Below are positions 8,685-17,352 of a stretch of DNA of 64,000 nucleotides, piece by piece; position 1 is the first letter of the stretch; each line of letters opens with the position of its first letter. A program made the translations under genes and the position numbers. Origin of the DNA: Nematocida ironsii (Eukaryota > Microsporidia); the NCBI GenBank assembly GCA_001642415.1, contig LTDK01000094.1, forward strand, positions 55,995-119,994. The letters run 5' to 3'. The notes below the pieces were generated by a model, which was not told the origin of the DNA, did no database searches, and saw nothing but the letters and a program-made list of their open reading frames with translations.

Positions 8685-10415
8685 ATGCAATGCATTTATA
8701 AGCGAAGAGGTATACAAGAGCCTATCACAATGGGCGCCCTAAAAAGAACAGGAAGTGCGTATACGCTGTTCTCTAGTGCAGGCATTCCCATGGATAGAGT
8801 GATGCAAACAGCCCAGACTGAGTTTGAAGGGTCAATGTATCTTGTTTCCACCGACGTGACAAAGGAAATAAAAGAGACTACACTTCGAGCACAGGAAGCT
8901 CCAGCTATTCCCAGGGCTGTGAATCGAAAAGTACAGGTACCTCCGCCGCCAGCAGGCTCTCTAATATTTACGAATCGGGCGTATATTGAGCCATCACACC
9001 TGCGATTCTTCAAAGATTATCAGATAGAAGGCGTGCAGTTTATGTTTGAGCGGCTTAGGTCTGCAAATGGTGCTCTTTTAGCCGATGAAATGGGACTGGG
9101 AAAGACTTTTCAGGCAGTTGCCATTGCTAGAATATTCTGCAGGGCCGGCGGGCTTGTCTTGGTTGTTTCTCCATGTTCGCTTGTTGGCGTATGGGAGAAG
9201 GAAATAAAAAAATGGGCAGGCTCTCTTCGAGTGTTCAATGGGGCAATAAAGCATCCGAACAAGTACACTGGGTTTGAGAATGTTCTTCTGGTGAGCTATG
9301 AGAAGCTTGCTACGCTTGACACAGATAAGTACAAATTTCAGTTAGTAATCTGCGATGAGGCCCACCGACTAAGAACCAGTACATCGCAGGCTCTACAAGC
9401 GCTGAAGAAGATGGGAAGCAAGAAGCTTTTACTAACAGGGACCCCCTTTCAGAACACACTGCAAGAGTATAAAACCCTTCTGGCACTAGTAGATGGGAGA
9501 GCAGAGCATGCAAAGGGAATAAAAGAACTGTCAAATATAGCAAATGATGCAGTCCTTAGAAGAAAAATCGAAAGAACAAGTCTTAAACTGCCGCAGAAAG
9601 ATGAAATTATTTGGATCATAAAGAACAAAGAATATGCGGCATACAAATCGTTTTATACTAGCATTGCATCAAAGGCAGGAATTCAAGATATTCAAAGACT
9701 AAGAATTAAAACATGCACCTCGCCAAGCAAATGGAATGTTTTTCTTACGCTTGCTAAGAGTATACTTAAAGAAAGGCAGTCACTTGTCATTATTTCCAGA
9801 TATATTGAAGTTATTAAGAAGGCAGAAAATTCTATTAAATCACTAGCAGCGAATAGAGAAGTGCCAATTACGCCAAGGGATGTATCCTCATTCCATGGAG
9901 AGATGAAGATTACGCAGAGGGAGGAAGCACTCTCTTCTTTCCAAGCAAGCGGGCAGAAGGTAATTATTCTTTCAGCAAAGTGTGGAGCAGAAGGTCTTAC
10001 GCTAGTTAAGTCGACTCGTATGATAATAATTGATTCGGATTGGAATCCAGCGAATGACCTGCAAGCTATGGCGCGTATTTGGAGGCTTGGGCAGACAAAG
10101 CCTGTGATAATTCATAGACTGTTTCTTATGGGAACCATTGAGGAGTATATTTTATTAGTTCAAATGAAGAAAATAGATCTACAGAAGAAGTTAGAAGGAG
10201 TCCTTCCTGCAGAAGAGATAGAGCAGCGGCTGTCGCAGTGTGAAGAAGAGCAGAGTATTCTAGAGCCTTTAGAGACATCTCTGGTTCATAAATGGCTTAA
10301 GTGTTCATGTACTGAAGACTATCCCTTTGTATGCGATGATGGCTACTCGCACAGCCATTCCGATGTAGGATTGATTCTGTCACAGAGGATTAACAGTGCA
10401 GAAATAGATAAGTAA
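8685..10415 (+). CDS. Rad54-like SNF2-family DNA translocase
   Basis: 576 residues from ATG at 8685; an upstream in-frame TTG at 8664 is not a credible start. SNF2 helicase motifs appear in order: FKDYQIEGVQFM, DEMGLGKTFQ (Walker A), LVVSPCSLVGVWEKEI, DEAH in VICDEAHRLR, LLLTGTPFQN, then the C-terminal lobe with HGEMKITQREEAL, LSAKCGAEGLTL and ARIWRLGQTKPVIIHRL. The Cys/His-rich tail (WLKCSCTEDYPF...YSHSHSD) is reminiscent of the Rad54 C-terminus. Rad54 moves on duplex DNA and assists Rad51 strand exchange. It is short for the family (yeast Rad54 about 898). A Rdh54 or other SNF2 subfamily placement is possible. Confidence 0.82.
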   Translation: MQCIYKRRGIQEPITMGALKRTGSAYTLFSSAGIPMDRVMQTAQTEFEGSMYLVSTDVTKEIKETTLRAQEAPAIPRAVNRKVQVPPPPAGSLIFTNRAYIEPSHLRFFKDYQIEGVQFMFERLRSANGALLADEMGLGKTFQAVAIARIFCRAGGLVLVVSPCSLVGVWEKEIKKWAGSLRVFNGAIKHPNKYTGFENVLLVSYEKLATLDTDKYKFQLVICDEAHRLRTSTSQALQALKKMGSKKLLLTGTPFQNTLQEYKTLLALVDGRAEHAKGIKELSNIANDAVLRRKIERTSLKLPQKDEIIWIIKNKEYAAYKSFYTSIASKAGIQDIQRLRIKTCTSPSKWNVFLTLAKSILKERQSLVIISRYIEVIKKAENSIKSLAANREVPITPRDVSSFHGEMKITQREEALSSFQASGQKVIILSAKCGAEGLTLVKSTRMIIIDSDWNPANDLQAMARIWRLGQTKPVIIHRLFLMGTIEEYILLVQMKKIDLQKKLEGVLPAEEIEQRLSQCEEEQSILEPLETSLVHKWLKCSCTEDYPFVCDDGYSHSHSDVGLILSQRINSAEIDK

Positions 10416-10445
10416 ATATTTACACTGTATTTATAATTTAGTCTA

Positions 10446-10805
10446 TTATGTGCCATACTTTTTGTGCTTTCTTGTAATTGCATGAAGCCCTCTTCTAAGC
10501 CTGTACATCAGCTGTGCATATACTATTTTGTTTAGAAGAATAAGTGTTTCCTGCTCAGAAGCAAACTTTAGTTGGATTTTTTTGGTGTTCGTAAATATTC
10601 CCAGCGATGAGTACTTCTGCTGTATTTCTACTGTGTTATTTGATATTTTAACTGTTTCCACAGTTTCCCTGCACTGGAAGAATTTCAAGTATATTCGTAC
10701 TGTGCTTCTTCTGAGGACAAGTCTTATTTTCAAGGAATCATTAGTATTTAAGTGTATCCAGCCATCTCCAGTGTTTCTAGATAGAACCTGCACTTTCCAT
10801 ATCAT
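10446..10805 (-). CDS. Hypothetical small basic protein
   Basis: 119 residues, no membrane segment, basic C-terminus (RLRRGLHAITRKHKKYGT). Alternating hydrophobic and charged stretches followed by a C-terminal helix (SEQETLILLNKIVYAQLMYRLRRG) would fit a small PH-like fold, but that is only a guess. I recognise no family. The start is the only ATG near the end of the frame. A copy of the recurrent motif (10934-10947) lies about 130 bp upstream. Confidence 0.5.
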   Translation of the reverse strand: MIWKVQVLSRNTGDGWIHLNTNDSLKIRLVLRRSTVRIYLKFFQCRETVETVKISNNTVEIQQKYSSLGIFTNTKKIQLKFASEQETLILLNKIVYAQLMYRLRRGLHAITRKHKKYGT

Positions 10806-11005
10806 TTATTTTTTCAAAATACAAAACGGTTTTAAGCTTTATTAATAAATTAAGGGTGTAATAATTATAAATAGGCCAAGTTGTGATAAACTTTTATTTA
10901 AGATAAAAGAAAAGCATAAGTTGAACAGAGAAATATTTCGGGCTATACAGCCAAGTTCTGTGCAGCTCAGGCCAAAAACTCTGTTCACATTTTCTTATCT
11001 CAGCA

Positions 11006-11506
11006 CTAAGAATCATTCTTATTACTAGTTTTCTCAGCATTTTTCTTAGTAGAGTTAGACTCTGAGCTGTTCTTGGTAGAGTTAGACTCTGATTTATCAC
11101 TGCTTTTCTCCGTACTCTGTGAGTTGTTCTTGATAGAGCTAGACTCTGATTTACTCTCTGTATTGGTGCTTTCAAACTTATCACTGCTCTTCTCAGTATT
11201 TTGTAATTCTTGTGCTTCTTTTTTATTCATTGATTTATAGAATCCAGAACGAGCTCCTTCTGCCCCTCCTTTTATTTTTGCAGTTAGCACTTGGAAAAAG
11301 CTAGTAACTTTTGTTGTTGCACTTTCTACTTGGTTCTGCGCTTTGTCATGCATTTCCTTCTCATGCTTTGATAGATCTTCATGTTTATTCTCAGACTTAT
11401 TTATTGATTCATTCTGTGTATTATTAGATTGATTCTCTGACTTATTTATTGATTCATCATGGTTCTTATTAGATTTGCTTTCTGTATTCTTTCTTTGGTC
11501 CTCCAT
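11006..11506 (-). CDS. Low-complexity Ser/Lys/Asn/Glu-rich protein
   Basis: 166 residues from ATG at 11506; the frame extends only to a TTG upstream. It is almost entirely hydrophilic, with repeats such as NESINKSENQSN/NESINKSENKHE and STEKSSDKSES/NSTKNSSESNSTKKN. A central, more ordered segment (AQNQVESATTKVTSFFQVLTAKIKGGAEGARSGFYKSMNKKEAQE) may be a helix. No signal peptide is seen. It is similar in style to the repeat protein at 12762-13547, whose ordered part is at the C-terminus. Function unknown. Confidence 0.6.
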   Translation of the reverse strand: MEDQRKNTESKSNKNHDESINKSENQSNNTQNESINKSENKHEDLSKHEKEMHDKAQNQVESATTKVTSFFQVLTAKIKGGAEGARSGFYKSMNKKEAQELQNTEKSSDKFESTNTESKSESSSIKNNSQSTEKSSDKSESNSTKNSSESNSTKKNAEKTSNKNDS

Positions 11507-11582
11507 GCAGGAGAAAGTTCCATTCAATTTATACCCATATATTATTCATTCATTGGTTAGTTTTTTCGGATTATATCACTGA

Positions 11583-12197
11583 TTATTTAGAGTTATTGGG
11601 CAGTTCTGCACTATAAAACTTCTCAATTGTTTTCTTAACCTCTGGATACTTTGCTGCCAGCGGGTCATGCCGTACTACTTTTGTTCCTGTCCTATCCACA
11701 ACAAACATGGTAAAATTCCATTTAATTGCTTTTATGTTAAGCCATCCAGTTTTCTCATAGTTTCTAGTGAGCCAGTCGAAGATACCCTTTGAGCTATCAA
11801 TTACTCTCTTACTAAATACAACTACTCGGCCACCCACAGTTATATTAGCCTTCTTTATTTCCTGCAGTATTTCTTCGGGTGTATTTTTCTCTTGGTTAAC
11901 TATCTTGCTGAATGCACTTGGGAATAAAAGAACATTAAGGTCTTTAAACTCCTCTTGCAGCTTTCTAATTGTTTCAAATCCCTCCTTTGCTAGCCCGCAG
12001 GTGCATGCAGTGTTTACTATAAGAGATACCTCTCCTTTAAATCTTGTGAAGTCCACTTCACTTCCATCAATTGCCACGTCTTTAAAGTTGTAAAAGCTAG
12101 ATGCATTTATTTCTTTAGTCTCTTTGCTGTTCATTCTTAGTGTATATAATGGAAAAAATAGAGTAATTATAGAAATGCTCAGAATTCGTATGCGCAT
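11583..12197 (-). CDS. Secreted glutathione-peroxidase-like protein
   Basis: 204 residues from ATG at 12197 (the frame extends to a GTG at 12206). Residues 1-22 form a signal peptide or anchor (ISIITLFFPLYTL). The GPx fold is clear: FKGEVSLIVNTACTCGLAKEGFETIRKL places the peroxidatic Cys at C67, and KWNFTMFVVDRTG (160-172) carries the tetrad Trp and Asn. The usual FPCNQFGGQE loop reads FPSAFSKIVNQE, so the resolving Cys and the usual Gln position are lost. GPx enzymes reduce peroxides with thioredoxin or glutathione. The signal peptide suggests action outside the cell or in the secretory path. Catalysis may be altered. Confidence 0.82.
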   Translation of the reverse strand: MRIRILSISIITLFFPLYTLRMNSKETKEINASSFYNFKDVAIDGSEVDFTRFKGEVSLIVNTACTCGLAKEGFETIRKLQEEFKDLNVLLFPSAFSKIVNQEKNTPEEILQEIKKANITVGGRVVVFSKRVIDSSKGIFDWLTRNYEKTGWLNIKAIKWNFTMFVVDRTGTKVVRHDPLAAKYPEVKKTIEKFYSAELPNNSK

Positions 12198-12761
12198 AAT
12201 AATCACTTTAAATTTAAATACTTAAAAATTAAGCAGAAATACTAAACTTATGTTCATGCAATGGCCATGAGAAAGGCCCTGGCACATAACACGCTATAAG
12301 TGTCTATAATTAATGTAATCTATATTTGGCCGTATAATGAGTATTTACATGCTTTATATTTAATAGCGCATAATAATACCCAGAGAATATAACCCGAACC
12401 ACAGAAATTGACATTTTATTTATTATATGAGTGAGCTGGTATGAAATGTGCATAAAAATTATGATAAGATTATTTATAGGCGGTAGATATATTTTACTTA
12501 GTATGTAAACATAGAGTAAACAGAGAAAAATGCCATTTAAAATAGATTTGGATTATATGGGACTATTTTACTAAAAACATCTTGAAATACGATGAAATAC
12601 TATCTGTTAGTGTTTATATACCACTGTATATAAAGATATTAGGCTATAGAATTACGTTTCTTTAGACTATGTGTTTGTGCACGTGTTTGTATTATAACTT
12701 GAAATATAATAGATAAATAGAAGTTTTATAAAAATGGCATGAAGTTAAATATGACTCTTTA
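12198..12761. other. Intergenic region
   Basis: AT-rich with no gene seen. It carries one recurrent motif copy (TATAACCCGAA at 12388-12398, about 190 bp upstream of the peroxidase gene) and a weaker one (TATAACTTGAAATATA at 12693-12708). Confidence 0.45.
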
Positions 12762-13547
12762 TTAAGCAACGTGTCTTATACTGTCTTCTGTTTGACAGCA
12801 GAATCCCATAATTGCATCTTTAATTGATCTAAAGAACTTTACGAAAGCGTTGGGCTCGTCTTCCTCAGGAATAGACCCAGATGTGTCTCTGTTCATAGAC
12901 CCCTGTGAGTTTCTTGGTGCACTACCAGATAACGATGATGCAGCAGCACCAGTTGGATTTGAGCCAGTTGTAGGTCTGTTTGATGGCTCTGCCGGTTTTC
13001 TGGCACCAGGTGCGGCTGGGTTGGTGCTGGCTCCTCCGTTTCCCATAGAAGTAGATCCTGCGGGTCTAGATGAATTGGGCGCATTGCTACTGGATAGCTT
13101 TGTTGCCCCTCCTATGCCCATTGCTCCTGCAGCAGCACCGGTTGTGCCGGTTTTGGGAGGAGCACTAGGGATCTTATTTTCGCCTGGCTTAGTAGCACTT
13201 GAGCCAATTCCTGGTTTTGGGGCATCTGATAGCTTGCTAGACTCTAGCTTTTCTGTTGTTGGCTTAGTAGGCTGTGTTTTAGGCAAAAGCGAGTCTATCT
13301 TCTTTTCAGTTGCAGATGATATTCCTGCGCCAGATGCGCCGCCCTTAGAAAGCTTTGAGTCGTCAGTCTTTGACTTATCATCAGTCTTTGATTTATCATC
13401 AGTCTTTGACTTATCATCGGCCTTTGACTTGTCTTCTGTTTTAGATTTGTCGTCTACTTTAGACTTGTCTTCGGTCTTTGACTTGTCGTCTGCTGGTTTC
13501 TTGTTTTCTTCTTTGTTATAGTTTAATTCTCCTCCTTGTATTGGCAT
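12762..13547 (-). CDS. Low-complexity repeat protein (DDKSKT hexamer repeats)
   Basis: 261 residues from ATG at 13547; the frame runs on to 13628 with no earlier ATG. Residues 19-65 are about eight copies of a six-residue unit [TVA][DE]DKSK. A long Gly/Ala/Ser/Pro-rich region (about 70-220) follows, and the C-terminus (NAFVKFFRSIKDAIMGFCCQTEDSIRHVA) may be an amphipathic helix with a CC pair. No signal peptide. Such proteins evolve fast. The ordered tail, not the repeat, is likely the functional anchor. Function unknown. Confidence 0.62.
   Translation of the reverse strand: MPIQGGELNYNKEENKKPADDKSKTEDKSKVDDKSKTEDKSKADDKSKTDDKSKTDDKSKTDDSKLSKGGASGAGISSATEKKIDSLLPKTQPTKPTTEKLESSKLSDAPKPGIGSSATKPGENKIPSAPPKTGTTGAAAGAMGIGGATKLSSSNAPNSSRPAGSTSMGNGGASTNPAAPGARKPAEPSNRPTTGSNPTGAAASSLSGSAPRNSQGSMNRDTSGSIPEEDEPNAFVKFFRSIKDAIMGFCCQTEDSIRHVA
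13353..13493 (-). repeat. 18-bp tandem repeat encoding [TVA][DE]DKSK
   Basis: Seven full units and one partial unit of 18 bp, each coding a six-residue Asp/Lys/Ser block. The copies differ at third positions and at the first residue (T, V or A), so the array is not freshly amplified throughout. The three C-terminal-most units are the most alike. Confidence 0.8.
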
Positions 13548-13655
13548 GATGGACTTTTTTTCGATTATATTTATACTTTTTCTCCTTCTTTTATCCCCCG
13601 AAAACCAGCAAATCAGTTTATACTTCACCAGCCAATAGAAATTTTTTATTTCTGA
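13548..13655. promoter_or_regulatory. Divergent promoter with CCAAT box and CCC motif
   Basis: 108 bp between divergent starts. It contains TTATCCCCCGAAAACC at 13591-13604, a variant of the window's recurrent CCCGAAA motif, and CCAAT at 13632-13636. It may serve both the repeat protein and the dioxygenase gene. Confidence 0.4.
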
Positions 13656-14849
13656 ATGGAGAAGGAAAACGGATTAGGAGATACCCCTAAAGAAAGGGGC
13701 ACACACTTTACCGCCCCATTCTATCATCGCGTGATAGACAACTTTCTGCCTAAAGACATCTTTGATAATGTGGTAAAAGAGGCTAGAAGCAGTGAGTTCT
13801 TTAAGAAACACACTGACTTATTTCATTTCTACCAAACAAATGAGCTAAAAAACGACGTACGATTTCAGCCATTTCTTAAATTTCTAAGATTAGGAATGAA
13901 CACTGATCTTAAGAATATTAATAAGAACGTGGAGAACGAAGAAATGGACTTGTTTTCCTCTGTGTACCGAGCAGGAGACTTTCTTCTTCCGCACGATGAT
14001 TGTGTGAGTGGCCGAGTTTTAGCGTTTTCTTTCTACTTAAATGACCCCACTACAGAAGATACTTCCACAGAGTCCATTTTATTAAAGGAGACAGAGCATA
14101 GTGTAGAGCAAAAGAATGGAGCACTTGTGCTCTATGAGCCTGATGGTCATACTGTTGCAAAGCGAGTAAAACCTATAGCTAATCGATTAGTGATATTTGA
14201 GGTATCTGGTAAGTCATATCACGAGGTTGAAATCATGACTAGTGGTGAAAGACTTGCTTTGACGGGATGGCTAAGATCCAATGAGTATAATCCAGAAAGC
14301 ATTCTTCTAGATTATAGGCCTTTTAGATACTGGGTATTCAATGATAAATGTAGTATGGAGATTTCCAAGCCGGATCAAACTGGCTTAATAGATCTAGGAT
14401 GTGGAGGTGTAAACTACAGTACTAAGCAAATGGAGAGTATACTCTCTAGCCTTAAGTGGAAGCCCAGACTGAACTGCGTCTACACATCACTGGATGAGCC
14501 AGTAGAGGACCTTTCTAGTAAAATAACTATACTGCCGATGGAAATCAATCTTATAAAATCTGAAGATATTGTAGATGTACTTGTTGGGAGAATCCCCGAA
14601 TACGGGCATATGCTGCTAAATGATCCATTTAATACTGATTCTGATGCCTTAGCTATTATATCTCTCTATAATGGCCCAATTAATATAGTAGACTCTGCTG
14701 GTAATGTTGCTTGTGTTATAACCAAGCCTGGTTGTTATATATGGCCAGAAAATGGTTCTCTATTCATTCCTCCACACTCTGCCTCTGGATATATTATAGC
14801 ATACAGAGTAAATGAGATATGTTATATAGAAAATTTACATAATTCATAA
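13656..14849 (+). CDS. Ofd1/Tpa1-like 2-oxoglutarate/Fe(II) prolyl hydroxylase
   Basis: 397 residues. The N-terminal double-stranded beta-helix carries the iron triad H113-x-D115 (LPHDDCVSGRVLAFSFYLND) and H189 (GKSYHEVE), with the 2-oxoglutarate Arg at R199 (GERLALTGWL). This is the Tpa1/Ofd1/OGFOD1 arrangement. Relatives hydroxylate a proline of ribosomal protein uS12, and fission yeast Ofd1 also acts in oxygen sensing. The C-terminal half (about 220-397) corresponds to the degenerate second domain. The protein is shorter than yeast Tpa1 (about 644) but all catalytic residues are present. A CCAAT box lies 19 bp before the ATG. Confidence 0.88.
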   Translation: MEKENGLGDTPKERGTHFTAPFYHRVIDNFLPKDIFDNVVKEARSSEFFKKHTDLFHFYQTNELKNDVRFQPFLKFLRLGMNTDLKNINKNVENEEMDLFSSVYRAGDFLLPHDDCVSGRVLAFSFYLNDPTTEDTSTESILLKETEHSVEQKNGALVLYEPDGHTVAKRVKPIANRLVIFEVSGKSYHEVEIMTSGERLALTGWLRSNEYNPESILLDYRPFRYWVFNDKCSMEISKPDQTGLIDLGCGGVNYSTKQMESILSSLKWKPRLNCVYTSLDEPVEDLSSKITILPMEINLIKSEDIVDVLVGRIPEYGHMLLNDPFNTDSDALAIISLYNGPINIVDSAGNVACVITKPGCYIWPENGSLFIPPHSASGYIIAYRVNEICYIENLHNS

Positions 14850-15294
14850 GAGTTTTATTATAAATAAATATATTCACTCATTCTGGCACCTTCATACAAC
14901 AACCTAGTATGAAAGATCTTTATTTTTTAATTTTTCTTTATTGCGCCACAAGACTGTAGAATTTTATATTTTAAGAATTCTAATTTTTAAATAAAAACTC
15001 TTCTTTAAATATATATTTAGTTAAATATTATTAACACTTTATTTCTGGTTATATATAATTTGTGAATTATAAGAAGTGTTCTTAGCATAAATATAGAGGC
15101 ATCATGCGCTCCGCTTAGTAACCAGGAAAGAACCCAATAATATCTCTGGTTTATCGGATCTACTGCGCAATCTCTGCAACCAACAATTATTACAGATATA
15201 CGCAGAATAACAGAGAGAATTTGTGGTGATTTAAATTAAATATTCTAGTGTTGCTGGGATTGTGATATACTGCAAAATAAATATCACTAATTAT
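14850..15294. other. Intergenic region with a GC-richer segment
   Basis: Convergent gap. 14850-15075 is AT-rich. About 15095-15235 is clearly richer in GC and can form ACCAG...CTGGT (around 15119-15150) and CTGCG...CGCAG (around 15163-15206) stems. No ORF is supported, and it fits no RNA family I can name. Confidence 0.4.
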
Positions 15295-15840
15295 TCAATC
15301 AACTGGATTTGTTCCCCACATTACTCCGTGAAATAAGTCATCTATAATATTTGATGGTCTATTCAGAGTAGAGAGCGTGTTATCTATTATTTTGTACGTT
15401 GCGCCCTCTAGACTCTTTTGCAGGCTTTTTTTAAATAGCTCATACTCATCGTGTTCTATTTTATTCTGCATAATAACAAGCAGAAGTGATGCACCTTGAT
15501 TTACATCCCGCACACTCTTTATTTGTCCAATAACAGCAAGCGCATTTTCGTTTGAAAGCGAGTGGATAAAGTAGACTACATAGTGCATTCCTGTTATACA
15601 GTCCCAAAAAAGGTGTAAATGGTCTGTGTCGTGCATTTCAATTATTGAAGCGGTCCTGCCCTTTGCCCTTAGCTTTTTGTACGATATGCACTCGTTTTTG
15701 TACATATAGACGGTCTTAAACCCCGATAGAAAAGGGAAGAAAAACTCGTCCACCACAGTTGTATCGTGGGCCATCCCTGCCTTAAGTATAAGAATAAAGA
15801 AGGCCTGTCCTTTATATAACCTAGAAACTATAAATCCCAT
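15295..15840 (-). CDS. Arf-like protein lacking GTP-binding motifs (putative pseudo-GTPase)
   Basis: 181 residues with an Arf/Arl-like layout. The beta1/P-loop region is FFILILKAGMAHDTTVVDEFF (about 14-34), where Arf proteins have xILMxGLDxAGKTTILxxL. The switch II region is IIEMHDTDHLHLFWD (about 66-80) in place of xWDVGGQDKIRPLWR. The G4 region is LLLVIMQNKIEHDEY with NKIE for NKxD. The P-loop Gly-Lys-Thr and DxxG are absent, so GTP binding is unlikely. The protein starts MGFIVS, fitting an N-myristoylation site (Gly2, Ser6) as in Arf. Homology is inferred from pattern order; identity is low. Confidence 0.55.
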   Translation of the reverse strand: MGFIVSRLYKGQAFFILILKAGMAHDTTVVDEFFFPFLSGFKTVYMYKNECISYKKLRAKGRTASIIEMHDTDHLHLFWDCITGMHYVVYFIHSLSNENALAVIGQIKSVRDVNQGASLLLVIMQNKIEHDEYELFKKSLQKSLEGATYKIIDNTLSTLNRPSNIIDDLFHGVMWGTNPVD

Positions 15841-16035
15841 GTGAAATAAACAAGGAACTGTTTTGTTCCTTTTTCTTTATTTGTTATGGCAGGTTGACAA
15901 TAATTCGAATTGTTCCCTATGGCCCGAAATATCTGTAAAAATACTTCTAATCTAAATATTTGGCGTATCTAAGAATAATTCTCTGATACTCTTAGTTAAA
16001 CCTATTTTTGCATGCTTCAGATTTTAGGCTGTTTT

Positions 16036-16518
16036 TTATGTAACAAGATAGATATTTGATTCCTCTCCATCTTCTATACATTCAGTATGATATACAAATA
16101 CTCTGCCATTCACTTTTCTAACTATCAATGGCATTGCAAGTGTCAGTGTACTTGCTTTTCTTAAGCATGCAATGCATATTCTATTCTCGTATAATATTTT
16201 TACATAATCCACTGCGTCTTCTATTGTTCCTATTGGATTTTCTGTAAAATGCGGCTGTAGTAATAAAATATCTGTTTTTTCTATTTCGATTCTTCCATCT
16301 TGGTCTCTAATGTGTGTGTTATTAATTATGTAGTTTCTTTCATTAACTCTTTCTATTTTTACTTCTGGAATCTCTTGCTTTGTTGTTGCTATGGTAATTA
16401 GTCTGTTCAGCTCAGAGAGAATGTTTTCTAGCTCTATTTTCTGAAGTGGTGTGCACTTAAGAATATTAAGAGTAGATAGAATTCTGAGGCAGCATTCATT
16501 ATGCACGCTTATTTGCAT
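16036..16518 (-). CDS. Hypothetical protein with a C-terminal Cys/His cluster
   Basis: 160 residues from ATG at 16518; the longer frame starts at a TTG and would overlap the divergent Sec62 start. The C-terminal third has a possible zinc cluster: RICIACLRKASTL...GRVFVYHTECIED (CxxC, then HxxC). I recognise no family. It is a real gene judged by length and by its neat 29-bp divergent spacing with sec62. Confidence 0.55.
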   Translation of the reverse strand: MQISVHNECCLRILSTLNILKCTPLQKIELENILSELNRLITIATTKQEIPEVKIERVNERNYIINNTHIRDQDGRIEIEKTDILLLQPHFTENPIGTIEDAVDYVKILYENRICIACLRKASTLTLAMPLIVRKVNGRVFVYHTECIEDGEESNIYLVT

Positions 16519-16547
16519 ATTAATTAATTCTTTTTCTAAAACAAATA

Positions 16548-17174
16548 ATGGCAGAGGTAGCCACGCCAAGACACTTTACAGTAAGCTATGCAGAGAAAAG
16601 TCTTCGGGATATTGAAACAACTGAATCAATTCTGAATAAAATGAAAAGAATCTCTATATTTAAAGGATCGCATGCTGTAAATCATCTTATGAGCAAGAAG
16701 GGGCTGCTTGCTTCAGAGGCTAAAGAAGTTATGTCTATTCTTCTTGACAACCACTATATAGTGCGAGTCCGCCCGGTAGATGACCAGCATATACTTGATA
16801 TTTCATATGAATTCAATATAAATCACGAGTATATATGGATAAAAGAGGGGTCTAAAACAGCAATGTATCTTCTGAGCATGATGGTGTTCCTTGCTGCACT
16901 GATTCTAGCAATGTTCCCCATATGGCCACGCAGTGTAAAAATGGCAACTGGGTATTTGTTCTATGCTATGATAGGAATTGTTGTATTCCTTATTTCTATA
17001 ACGATTATCCGGGCTGTTATTTATCTTGCTGTCCTTCTGGTATGTAGAAGATCATTCTGGCTTTTCCCAAATCTGTATGCAGAGTGTGGTATACTAGAAA
17101 GCTTTGTTCCTCTGTATGGATGGGATGAAGAAATAGACGAGGAACCAGAACTGCAAGAGAAAAAAAACAAATAA
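16548..17174 (+). CDS. SEC62: Sec62, ER post-translational translocation subunit
   Basis: 208 residues. The N-terminal cytosolic domain includes FKGSHAVNHLM. Two membrane segments follow (about 104-126 and 133-163), with the family landmarks AMFPIWPRSVKM before the second one and RRSFWLFPNLYAECGILESFVPLYGWDEE after it. Sec62 joins Sec63 and the Sec61 channel for post-translational import into the ER. The acidic, lysine-ended tail is short. It shares a 29-bp gap with the upstream divergent gene. Confidence 0.93.
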   Translation: MAEVATPRHFTVSYAEKSLRDIETTESILNKMKRISIFKGSHAVNHLMSKKGLLASEAKEVMSILLDNHYIVRVRPVDDQHILDISYEFNINHEYIWIKEGSKTAMYLLSMMVFLAALILAMFPIWPRSVKMATGYLFYAMIGIVVFLISITIIRAVIYLAVLLVCRRSFWLFPNLYAECGILESFVPLYGWDEEIDEEPELQEKKNK

Positions 17175-17352
17175 ACATATGTGATTATTTAGTATGATAT
17201 ATCAATAGATAGCCCCATGCAGTGAATAAATTCATGCGTGGCAATAGCTTTGCTGCCGTCTTTGCTGGCTTTATTCACATGTTAACTATATACTGGAAAT
17301 TCTCGAAAATTATAGATATATATTCTCATATGGCATACAAGAGAATTTTTAT

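Noticed and set aside
12850..13521. 223-codon plus-strand frame opposite the repeat protein
   Set aside because: It is the antisense shadow of the DDKSKT repeats and Gly/Ala/Pro-rich region; the minus strand has the sensible protein.
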